The notes under the pieces are model-generated. The model searched no databases, was not told where the DNA came from, and was given only the letters and a program-made list of their open reading frames with translations. From Carya illinoinensis (Eukaryota; Streptophyta; Magnoliopsida; Fagales; Juglandaceae), in the NCBI RefSeq assembly GCF_018687715.1, contig NC_056757.1:9852501-9916500 (forward strand): 64,000 bases of DNA, in the 5' to 3' direction. Within the stretch, counting starts at the first letter, position 1. Each line of letters begins with the position of its first letter. The translations under genes were made by a program, and so were the position numbers. Positions 24,506 to 34,492 of the stretch are shown one piece after another.

Positions 24506-25133
24506 CTTTGTATTCTGTGTTAAACAAAAAAGAATTTAATGAATCTGAATTTATAATTGATTTTTGAAGCAGAATTTGCTAAAATTGTGACCTTGAGAAA
24601 GTACGTTGTATGTCAAAGAACATCTCATATTACTAATTAAAAACAGTGGATATCAAAGAGCATTTCATATCACTGATTTAAAAACAACAAACTTAGTGCA
24701 TGTTTAGGAACTAAAAGAGTTGCAAATTTTTTCAAAAAATAGTTTTCATCTTCAACCCAAACGTCTTTAAATCTCAAAAATCATCTAATCATTTCCCTAA
24801 ATTCTGTAAAAATAAAATAAAATAAAATAAAATAAAACCAAAACAAAACAAAACAAAACCAGAACAACATTTATAAAACCCTTAAAAACTTATATTCAAA
24901 CAACTCGTGAAATCTAGCTACCCGCTATTCAGTTACCCCAACAAAATCATGTTTAACAAATTTTTATTCAAACAATTCTCAAAACTTTCACAGCACTTAA
25001 TAAAAAATTACATCTCAAAACTTTTCTAAAAGATTCTGAAATATTGTCAACAATTGTCTTTTTTCTTATAATTGATAAAACATTCTCAACAATTTTCTAA
25101 CCCAAATATACCATTTATCCTTCAGTTTTACTA
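24506..25133. other. BCCIP upstream region and AT-rich repeat
   Basis: Bases just above 24505 are the likely promoter side of BCCIP; no clear TATA box stands out. From about 24695 (TGCATGTTTAGGAACTAAAA) to about 25112 (CTAACCCAAATATACCA) the sequence has the look of a degenerate MITE, with (AAAAT)n at about 24808-24836 and (AAAAC)n at about 24837-24860. Confidence 0.45.
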
Positions 25134-25711
25134 GGCTTCGTTTGTTTTCACAGATGAGATAAGATGAGATGAGATGAGATAAGGTAAAATCTTTTGAGAT
25201 ATGTTGAGATGAGATGAGATAAGATGAGATTAGATGAAATATGTGTTTGTTTTTAGAGATGAGATGAGATAAAAATTTTTTAGATATGTTGAGATGAGAT
25301 GAGATAAGATGAAATATGTGTTTGTTTTTAGAGATGAGATGAGATTAGTCTGACTTTGTTATAGTTAGTAATATGATGGGACCCACAAGTACTTATAGTA
25401 CTTTTTATAATATTTTATTTATTTACCAATGGTGTAATTTTTTTTAGATGAAAACTTGAGATGTTTTTTTTGAGATGAAAACTTGAGATGAAAACCTGAG
25501 AAGAAACTTGAGATTTTTTGAGATGAAAACTTGATATGAAAACCTGAGAAGAAACTTGAGATCTTTTGAGATGAAAACATGAGAAGAAACTTGAGATCTT
25601 TTGAGATGAAAACTGGTAGATCAAAATGTGTGTTTGTTTTTGTAAAACTTATGACAATACGAAAACTTTGAGAAGTTTTCAAAGTTTTGGTTTTTAGTCG
25701 TGAAAACAAAC
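25134..25711. mobile_element. TIR element packed with GATGAGAT iterations
   Basis: The left end is GGCTTCGTTTGTTTTCAC and the right end is GTGAAAACAAAC, an inverted pair. Inside, GAGATGAGAT words are iterated; a unit beginning ATATGTGTTTGTTTTTAGAG occurs twice (near 25239 and 25314), and a unit with GAGAAGAAACTTGAGAT occurs three times (25498-25600). It looks like a MITE enlarged by tandem duplication of its own terminal motifs. The two minus-strand frames across it are repeat translations. Confidence 0.6.
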
Positions 25712-26333
25712 AATTTTCTAAAAGTTCAGTACATTTGAATGAATAACACCATGTGCTACCAATTTAGCCCACTGGCACCACCTATTTTGGCATATTAGTT
25801 TGAAGCAGTTTCAACTTCACCAAGTATTAGATCTTCGTTGAAGACAAACTCTCTGATAGTATTTCTAACTTTAATTATAGTTTAAGAGCAACTTACCAGT
25901 TCTTCATATGCTTGGTTATAAGTCATGAAGATTTTAAGGCAACAGCAACTCATTGACATAGCAAATTGAATCACAAACTTCCTTAAATTTCAAAATACTT
26001 TAGGAAAAAATGCATCCCAAAGTCTTCCGAATTTATTCATGATATCCAATCTTTTGTTTCACCCTTTTCCATTCCAACTTAGACTTTTGATTTTGCAGTA
26101 CCAATAATCATTAGAATGTTGTTCACCAAAAACCTGAAAGAGAAATGTTTCTCTCACTGTCTATTATCATGTAAAACTTCTTAATAATTCAAAAGTGAAT
26201 ATATATATGTAGCAAAAATAAAATGGTACCACATTTTCATTAGAAAATTTCCTTTCTTCCATGTTTTCTAAAGGTATGACCTAAATCACTTCATACATAA
26301 TTTTGCTTCTTTGCATTTGTTTTCTTCTACCCA

Positions 26334-26335
26334 CC

Positions 26336-26384
<49 letters not shown>

Positions 26385-26394
26385 ATATATATAC
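26334..26394. repeat. (AT)n microsatellite
   Basis: An almost pure AT/TA dinucleotide tract of about 60 bp with two phase breaks. Confidence 0.9.
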
Positions 26395-26429
26395 CCAAAT
26401 AAGAAAAAAAAACTAATTAACTTAAATTG

Positions 26430-27805
26430 AGAATACCATTCTCCTCTAAGGAGGCATTTGGCATGTACAGCCCTACATGTGGGACACCTCTTGACGAATT
26501 GAGCTATGTCCCACTTCACCTTTTTGACCCTTTGTCAAATATCCAATAGCCTAGGATCCATTCTTTATTGCACCTTCAACTTGTCAAAAACCCACACCCT
26601 TGCCTCCTGAATCGTGGTGATTGACTTCTTCTCACTGAGAACTTTCCGATAGTAGTCTCCTCATTCAATAGAGGGCTAAGCTATATTCTCCATATATGAC
26701 TCTGGCCTAGTGCATTGGCAACCAGTTTAGCCTTTCTTAGGTGATACTTGATCTCGCACTAGTAGTAATTGATTATCTCCAACCACCTTCTCTACCTCAT
26801 GTTGAGGTTCTCCTAGGTGAAGATGTGCTTAAGACTCTTGCGGTCCGTGTATATCTCATAGGCCTCGCCATAGAGATAGTGTCACTAGATTTTTAGGGCA
26901 AAGACCACCGTTGCTAATTCCAAATCGTGGGTATGGTAGTTCTTCTCGTGATCCTCTAATTGACGCAATGTGTATGTCACTACCTGTCCCTATTGCATTA
27001 AAATGCACCATAGACAATATTTGGATGCATCACAAAAAAATCCACCATTGGCTTGTAAGGCTTTGGTTAGGCCATCACAGGAGTCGTGGTTAATCTCTTT
27101 TTCAACTCCTAGAAACTCTGTACACATTTCTTAGTTGACAAGAACTTAGCATTTTCTTTTTGGGTAAAGCCATGAGTGGCCCTGAGAGTCTAGAGAAACC
27201 TTCCATGAACCTCCTATAATATCGGACAAGTCCTAGAAAGCTCCTGACCTTTGAACTGTCATGGGATGCTACCAATCTACCACTTCTTCGATTTTACTGG
27301 GGTCCGCTACAACTCCATCCTTACTGGTCATAGGTGTTTCATATGGTCTTCCAAATCCATTGAGTAGACCAAATATCACTCATAAAAATCACCACAAAAC
27401 ATCCAATAAGGGCCTAAACACTCAGTTCATGATATCCATGAACGCTTTAGGGGCATTAGCCAGACTGAAAGACATCAACTTGAATTCGTAGTGCTTATAT
27501 CTCATCCTAAAAGCAGTCTTGGACACATCACTCTTCTTAATCCTTAGCTGGTGATACCCCAACCTAAGGTCGATCTTGGAGAACACTTACTACTCCTTAT
27601 AATTGATCAAGCATATCGTCAAGGGGTATTTATTCTTCATTATCACTTTATTTAACTCTTGGTAATCTATGGACATTGAAAGGTTCCGTCCTTCTTCTTG
27701 AAAACAATATTGATGCTCCCCATGGTGATGAACTTGGTTTGATAAACCCCTTATCCATAAGCGCTGGCAATTGTGCCTTCAACTCTCGTGGTGCCATTCT
27801 ATACG
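26430..27805 (-). pseudogene. Ty3/gypsy pol relic: RT, RNase H, integrase start
   Basis: Read on the minus strand, fragments of a gypsy polyprotein follow in order: PYRMAPRELKAQ and DKGFIKPSSSPWGA (reverse transcriptase N-terminus, near 27805-27700), then a K-D-G-like and D-Y-Q-E-L-N-K-like segment, then a block like [16 protein letters not shown] (about 27520-27470), an RNase H region rich in GAT and CAC codons (27000-26760) and an integrase zinc-finger-like end near 26500-26430. Frames are broken repeatedly by stops and indels. It continues into 29216-29600 on the far side of the hAT insertion. Confidence 0.75.
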
Positions 27806-27813
27806 GTGGCTTG

Positions 27814-29207
27814 TAGGGGGAATTCGGTCCGGTCTGGGAAGGTTTTGTGGACGGAACTGGACCTATTAGGTCCAGGGTTTTCCCACCCTGGACCAAACCG
27901 AACTCCCTAAGGATCCGGATGGTCTGGTCCCATTCGGGATTGTCTAATCCGGTCGGTCCATTCAGTCCACGCTAGACCTTTTTTTTTTCTTTTTTTTTAT
28001 CCTATGACATTTTGTTTGATACTTATGTAATTATATTGTGATATATTTAATATATATATATAGTATACTATTATATATATATTAATATATATATATTTGT
28101 AATATGCTAATACTATTAGTCTATTAGTATATAGAAAATTATTAATAGTTATTAACTTATATCCTATAAATAATAATACACTAGTACTAATACTATAACT
28201 AATAACTATATGTAATAATAATAATACTATATGTAATATACTAGTATTACTATATCTCTTCAAACACCATACATTTATTAATACTCTATGTCATACTATA
28301 TTAATAATAGTAATACCCTTATTACTAATACTCTATGTAGTTATATTAAATGTTATATTACTAATACTCTATTTAGTTATAGTGATTTAATGCTAACATA
28401 TTACATATTAAGTTAACTATACTAATACATTATAAATTTATACATATATGATATATAATAATCTATACCATAACTCTTATAATATGTTAATATATTAATA
28501 TATACTAGTACTATATATTATAGTTAATAGTTATACATTAAACAATATAATAATACATTGATACTAAATATATATAGTTATAGTCTTATAATGATTTAGT
28601 TATTATAAATTTACGATTAGTATAACTATATAATAATATTTCTATTAGACTATTAGTAATTTAGTATAGCTATATTATATTAGTAATATTAGTTATGTTG
28701 AATCAATCATTTAGTATAACTATTTTCTACATTATTAGTATTAGTTATAGTCATATAGCCTATATTAGACTTAAGAGTCTTAGACTATATAATAGACCCT
28801 AATAGTATTAGTACAATTGTATAAGTATACTGTATAGCTATGTATTAATACTAATTATAGTGAAAAGTATAACTATATAATAGTATTAATAGTAGACTAA
28901 TAGTATAGCTAAATATTAGTATTAGATATACTGTTATGGTGATTTAGTATATTATAATTTCTATATTATAATTTATACTATAACTCTTATAATATGTTAA
29001 TATATTAATATATAGTAGTACTATATATTATAGTGATTTAGTTATAGCTATATTAGTATAAATATTAGTATTAGTATATAATTATAAATATTAGTATTAG
29101 TTAAAAAATTATATAATTAGTTTATAAAATTATTTTTATAAATTATATATTTTTTTCATTCGGTCCGGTCTGTTTGGCCGGTTCGGACCAGCCGAATCTC
29201 TCCCCTA
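27814..29207. mobile_element. hAT-type non-autonomous element, 1394 bp, in gypsy pol
   Basis: It interrupts a gypsy pol relic between residues matching VHKP and PYRMAP. Flanking 8-mers are GTGGCTTG (27806-27813) and GTGGTTTG (29208-29215), one mismatch apart. Its termini TAGGGGGAATTCGGT and, reversed, TAGGGGAGAGATTCGGC are inverted repeats of hAT form. Subterminal DNA is rich in GGTCCGGT and TCCGGTC words in both orientations. The ~1.15-kb core (about 28000-29155) is almost only A and T, with cryptic repeats such as ATTAGTATTAG. No transposase is seen. Confidence 0.85.
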
Positions 29208-29215
29208 GTGGTTTG

Positions 29216-29600
29216 TGCACCGAAGCTGCTCCCGACTTCAAGTCGATTGCAAACTCAATCTCTCTTATTAGAGTCAATCCAAGGAAATTGTCAGCAAATA
29301 CTTCTAGGAACTCCTCGATGACAAGAATCCCTCCTAAAGACTTCTTCTTTGTTGTTCTAGTCACCATTTGCACTAAGAATGCTTCTGCTCCACTGGCCAG
29401 ATCCCTCTTAGCTTGCAGTTTTGAAATCATTTTTGGCAGTATCCTAAGCCTACTACCCACAAACCCCATCAATTCTCCGAGCAATTGGAAGCTAACCACC
29501 TTGAAAGTCCTCTTGAGATCCTTCATCCATTTTTCAATTTTCATAGGCCCTTTAGAACATTGTATACCGATAGGCCAATAATTTCTTGAATGAACATGCC
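29216..29600 (-). pseudogene. Ty3/gypsy pol relic: protease-RT linker
   Basis: On the minus strand the frame contains SKLQAKRDLASGAEAFLVQM, then IEEFLEVFADNFLGL and REIEFAIDLKSGAASVHKP, the conserved linker that precedes reverse transcriptase in gypsy elements. It resumes at 27805 after the hAT insertion. Substitutions at normally fixed positions (for example FADNFLGL where FxDxLPGL is usual) show age. Confidence 0.75.
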
Positions 29601-29827
29601 CTCTACTCAGCGCACTGGTAATGAACTTGTTGCTATTGTAGTTGTTCTTGGAAGAGCTTCTACTGTTGTTGCAGCGTCTCCATCATATGATTAATCACCT
29701 AGGCCATAGTGTAATTCCCATCATTACAAGAATCCTCCTCTTGCACATCTTTAGGTCGTTCGTTTCAATGGAGTCTTGGTTGTATCATGATGTCCTTCAT
29801 GCCAAAGATCCAAACCTACTATACTAA

Positions 29828-30053
29828 GGCCTTGTTTGTTTAGCCAAAACCAAAAATCTCATCTCATTTCATCTCAACTCATCATTACACCTTTTTCAAA
29901 TCCCAATACAAAATATAATAAACAATCTAACTTTTTCAAATCCCAATACAAAATTAATATTCAAAAATTATATTATAACAATATTTTATTTATTACTATT
30001 TAAAACATCTCATCTCATCTCATCTCATCTCATCTGTGTAACCAAGCGGGGCC
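29828..30053. mobile_element. Tourist-like MITE, 226 bp
   Basis: TAA flanks it at 29825-29827 and 30054-30056. The left end GGCCTTGTTTGTTTAGCC and the right end, reversed, GGCCCCGCTTGGTTACACAG are imperfect inverted repeats. Subterminal CATCTCATCT runs lie at both sides. It sits between the leader/gag relic and the LTR relic of the minus-strand gypsy element. Confidence 0.8.
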
Positions 30054-30132
30054 TAAGACTAAAGGTATTGCACCTAGGTTACTTATGGATTTACCCAAAG
30101 ACGTTAAAAACTCTAATCCCACCATAGATCTA

Positions 30133-30789
30133 TGACACGCCTGGCCCTCGCTTGTGATTGGCAAAAGGCTGCAATGTCGAGATGCACACTGCACAAGTTA
30201 CACCCCTTTCGTTTCCTGAAACATTGTGTGTTTGTACGCTCGACATACGTGTATAAATTAGTTGCAGCAGAATAGTGTTAGATATATGTCATGGCTAATA
30301 TATCAGTACCAAAGAAATAAATTTAATTCACCAAAATTATCCATAAGTCATATCACTAACATTTTTATGATATGTAATATCATAATTGATTCATTTTCTA
30401 AGTTAAAATGATCATCCTATTTTACAAGATAATAAGAACTCAAAATTCAGATAGGCCTCCATATTATTCCTTGGGTTGCACTGGTTCCTCCTACTCATTC
30501 TGCATCAAAACCAATGGTTTCAAGATACAAAACCGTAGTCAGACTACCACAGTGAGATTTCAAGGAAGTCTCAGTAAGTTAAAATTCGGGACAAAACTAA
30601 TAATGCATGTGAATGGCGATGAAAATAACAACATAAACTTAAATCAAATAAGAAGGAACACACATACATACCAAGGTAAAAGCCTCCAAGGCAAATAAAG
30701 TATAAATAATTCACAACAAAGTTACCAAGAATCCAATGTCTAAATCATCACATAAGAATTCAATATCAGGACCTCCGGTCCACTCAACA
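30133..30789 (-). mobile_element. Partial gypsy LTR on minus strand
   Basis: The reverse complement of 30510-30680 matches the solo LTR at 9190-9300, including ATCTCACTGTGGTAGTCT, and its end at 30133 (reversed: GGCGTGTCA) corresponds to the LTR terminus GGCGTCACA. The next minus-strand bases read ATGGTGGGATTAGAG, a decayed form of an initiator-Met primer-binding site. This would be the 3' part of the 5' LTR of the gypsy relic below it. Its other part is cut off at 30789 by the next LTR. Confidence 0.55.
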
Positions 30790-31243
30790 TGTAATGACCT
30801 AAAAGAGCTTACATCTTAGAAACGTCATGAAATTTTGAAAGGATTTCACGACTCGAGCGACTAATCAAGTTTTATTCTGTTAGTATAGTCGGATCTCGAT
30901 CCACTATGATGACGAAATTGTCTTTCTATTTAATTAAGGAATTTAGGAGTATAATTTTATGAAACGAATTGTACCATTAAACTCATATGAATATTTAGGA
31001 TTTTATAGTGCAATAACAAGTTTCAAGTTTTTTGGGTGAATGGTAACTCTTCAAGAGAGCACCACGTGAAATTCACTTAGGATTACTAGAAAACTTTTCC
31101 ATTAGACACATGGTACAATCTTAACCATTCACTTGAAAACCTTAGGACACTTGTCAAGAGGAGGACAAAAGGTGTAGGAGATGAAATATGAATCAAGCTT
31201 GTCATCATGCTCTCTTCAACAATCATTATTTCATCCAATCAAA

Positions 31244-32050
31244 AATTTTTTTTTCCTCAACAAGCAAAGTTTTTCATAGATAAACTAAGAGGTTACAACG
31301 ATACAAGATTTTGTAGGGTGGGAGTCCCTAACAATCATCTCAAAACAAACAAAAACAGCACTAAAATGAAAAATAAATCTCGCCAAAAGATTGGCTCCAA
31401 CCCAATCCCACACGGGGATGCTGCTTTAAAGCGGTTTTAACATAGTCTAATAAACAGACTATAAACCTACGACTAAAAGTCGTAGTTGAGAGTAGTGTGC
31501 TGCATTTTGCTGATCTGGTCCAACTGTAGGAGACTATCATGATTACATTGTCTTAATCACGGGTTAGGGAAAGCGGTAACATAGGGTAGCAACCGGAATC
31601 TAGGTCGAGTCGCCAGTGAGGGGACAACACCATTGGTGGCGGACGCGTGTAGAACATGCGCCACCTTAGGAGGAAAGTGCGCACGGTAGGGGCCGCACGT
31701 GCATCAAACGCTTCGTGTAGAATTGTTATTTTCTACTGTGAACATGAAGATTGGCGACTGTAGAGGCTGTAGAGGAGCTGCGTGTAGAAAGGAGGATGCC
31801 AGGAAGCAGTAAATCGGTGAGAGATAGTGCTACGGAGTGGAAACAAAATGAAAAATAACTAAAAATAGACAAATGGAAAACCATATGGACAGAGCCACTG
31901 GGGCTGGCTAGGGGAGGAGATGGTCAGAGCCAAAGCTCCGAAACCCCTCCACCCAGGAATGGGTGGAATATCCTATCGACTATGGTTGGGCAATGGTACG
32001 GAGAGAGAAAAAAGGAAAAAACCTTCGGAGCAAAAATAAAAAAATAAAAA
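31244..32050 (-). mobile_element. Poly(A) retroposon, about 0.8 kb, minus strand
   Basis: Fourteen-base direct repeats TTCATCCAATCAAA flank it at 31230-31243 and 32051-32064. Just inside the left copy is a run of nine T (31246-31254), the poly(A) tail of a minus-strand insertion. These are marks of LINE-machinery retroposition. The body has no long frame and no tRNA-like A/B boxes that I recognise, so it is either a non-autonomous retroposon or a 3' LINE fragment. Confidence 0.75.
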
Positions 32051-32561
32051 TTCATCCAATCAAACATTATTTAGTCAACCAAAAGAGATTTTCAACCCTA
32101 TTGAAATCCCAAAAAAGTTTGAAGCAAACCAAAATCCTAAATCCCCTGGAGAAGCTGAAACCCTAAATGGTTTCAAAACCCTAAACATACTTGGTTTGTA
32201 ACTAAGTGTTTATTCACTTGGTTTAGTCACTTCCACATGCAACCAACCACTCAATTACATAATCTTACACCTTTAACCACTTTCTTACATCTTGGTAATT
32301 ACATATGACCAAGAAAAATTTAAGTTAAACCAAACCCTAACCGAGTGAAGGTGCTAGATCAAGAACATCAAGAGTTGGTTCATTTTGACCTAATCTTGAT
32401 GTTTTTTCATTTTCCTTGAAGTGGTTATCTCAAGTTTTTATGAAATTAATGGTTTGGTGTTTTAACATGATTTTAGGACTAAGGAGACAATTTTTGAGAG
32501 TTTCCATTTTTGGTTTAAGCATGTTAGAGTGTTAGTGGCCAAGTAGCAACAAAAACATGAG

Positions 32562-32675
32562 TTTAAGCCTATATATACATGAATTGGCCAAGAGGGATTC
32601 ACATGGTTGGGGTTAGTTTTAACATTTTCCCCCACCATGTGAAATCCCTCTTGGCCAATTCATGTATAGGCTTAA
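32562..32675. repeat. Long inverted repeat (hairpin)
   Basis: The left arm 32562-32607 begins TTTAAGCCTATATATACATG and ends CACATGGT; the right arm 32633-32675 is its reverse complement apart from one 4-base and one 1-base indel. The loop is 25 nt (32608-32632). A transcript would form a nearly perfect duplex of about 42 pairs. Confidence 0.9.
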
Positions 32676-33066
32676 AATTACATAAGAAATGTGAATTTTG
32701 GTAAGTTTTGGAGTCCATTTGCAAATTACTTACTTTTAGGGGAAATTTTAAAATTTATCAGAAGTAGATGGGTAACCTTACAAATTTAATCCTAAGTTAG
32801 TGAATTTATTATTATAAGGATGTAGCGAGATGTTCTCATCCTAGAATGTATCTTGTTACTTAATCTTACTTTCTTGTCTTTTATGCTTATTATAATTATT
32901 TAAATATGTCACTTCATGTTGTTTATTACTGTAAATGATTATCTCTCACATGCCACGAATGTCATGTCATATGTTACATATTATTCTGTTACATGCTATA
33001 AATGTCATGTCATAAGCATTAAGTATGTCATGAGTCTTTTTATTTTATCACGACTCCAAGTGTTAG

Positions 33067-33835
33067 TGTTAGGATAATGAATTATCCTAGTGTAACTCTT
33101 TTGTCCAAATTGGAGTGTTTAATTAGATGTTAAATCTTCTAAATTGATAAAATACAATTAACAGATTTCCAATGAGATTTAAATAATTGGTTTTTGAAGC
33201 GAAGTATTATCATGAATGTCAGCTGCGTGGTGGGAAGCTTCTGTGCATCCGAATCCGTGATCCTTCTATCCTAGGCGTGCTTCTTGTAGAAAAGTCACTG
33301 TTTAGGTCTGATATTTTCGTGAGGCCACCCACTTATTTTCTTTGCACTCATGAATCCTTCCAGGTCGTGCCGTACTCACTGCTAAACTCCACATCTTAGG
33401 CTGAATTATGGGGTGTGGAACAAATCTTGGTGTTTGCATTCTGTTTTATTTTGCTGGTGTATAGGTTTCAAACTCAGCTCACTTACCCTTTACTTGCCCT
33501 AATAGTTTTGCTCGCTCCCGTACTTGCTCCCCTTGTACCTCGCCCATCTGACATTTGCTCTCCCGGTACGTGTTAATTTCGTATTTCCTTAGGCCACCTC
33601 GCCTAAAGTGACAGTGTACTTCATTTGCCAGGCTTCCCTTACCTTATCCTTTGCCAGCCTTTGGTAGTAGTGCCTACATGAATCCAGTTCGCATGAGGCT
33701 TTTATTTGCTTTGACCGTCTGACATGGTCTTCTCTTGCGCACGAGATTACGAATCGTTCAGTAGTCAAGTTTGGCCACACGTGGGGAGTTCCCACCTTCG
33801 AAGGGTGCGGTCCTGACACTGTTTATTATCCAACA
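33067..33835. mobile_element. Possible solo LTR or short LTR element
   Basis: The segment starts TGTTAGGATAATGAATT and ends TTTATTATCCAACA, a long-ended inverted pair of the TG...CA form common in Copia or TRIM LTRs. The sequence is unlike the gypsy LTR to its left. No 5-bp target duplication (GTTAG against CTGAA) and no primer-binding site was found, so the call is tentative. The interior frames are short. Confidence 0.35.
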
Positions 33836-34487
33836 CTGAACAATATAAGAGTGAGGTATAAATTTCCTATTTCTATAATTATAAGCTTTTAACTAAACTG
33901 CATGGAGCTTAAATTTTTTTCGAGATTGAATGGTGATATTGTTATCTCTAGATTAGGATGGGCCCACTGGCATTAAGAAGAATATTTAAAATTCATGATC
34001 GTTAAACTCAAATGATGACATTTGGGTTATCAAATATTCCCTTTAACTTTCAAGACATAGTGGACGGCAATTTAGATTTAACACCATTTAAGAGTAATGA
34101 TAGGGTTAATAGCCTCCTACTATTTATTTATTATTATTTTTTATATTTAATTTTTTATTTTAATTAATAATTAAAAAAGTGATTATTAGTAAAATTATAT
34201 ATTTTTTTAATTTTTTCTTAATGATTAAGAATGTTAAAAAAATACTTAAAATAAAATGATAAAAAGTAAAAAATAAAAAATTTCAAATACATTATAAGTA
34301 ATAATTAGGTAGTAACATATTAGTAAATGATGATCATCAAGTTTCAAATGATGATATTTGGGTTATCAAATATTCCCTTAACTTTCAAGCCTTAGTAGAC
34401 AACAATTTCAAGGACATACTGCGTAAATTTCTTTTAATGAGATTTTGATTTATAGAGAATGTTGGTCAAAGAGAGTTGTTATAGATA
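33836..34487. other. AT-rich flank with a 65-bp direct duplication
   Basis: No gene. Bases 34008-34073 and 34343-34408 are near-identical direct repeats (both contain TTTGGGTTATCAAATATTCC) about 335 bp apart, with AT-rich DNA between them. The sequence at 34440-34492 continues, across the gypsy insertion, into 43567. Confidence 0.7.
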
Positions 34488-34492
34488 TAAAT
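34488..34492. repeat. Target-site duplication, left copy (TAAAT)
   Basis: TAAAT here and TAAAT at 43567-43571 flank the gypsy element exactly and show a single insertion event. Confidence 0.9.

Larger units (their letters stand above)
30790..33056 (+). mobile_element. Gypsy LTR, interrupted by a retroposon
   Basis: It begins TGTAATGACC and resembles the solo LTR at 6378-9705 in order: GAATATTTAGGATTTT, a GTGAAT-GGTAAC block, ACATGG and TAACCA, later AATGTGAATTTTGG and a GTCATGTCAT-rich stretch. The right end is not the expected GGCGTCACA; similarity fades near 33056. A poly(A) retroposon occupies 31244-32050 and a long hairpin 32562-32675. Confidence 0.5.

Noticed and set aside
27997..28263. 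An 88-codon Ile/Tyr-rich frame in the AT core of the hAT element
   Set aside because: Pure A/T composition produces it; no transposase motif is present.
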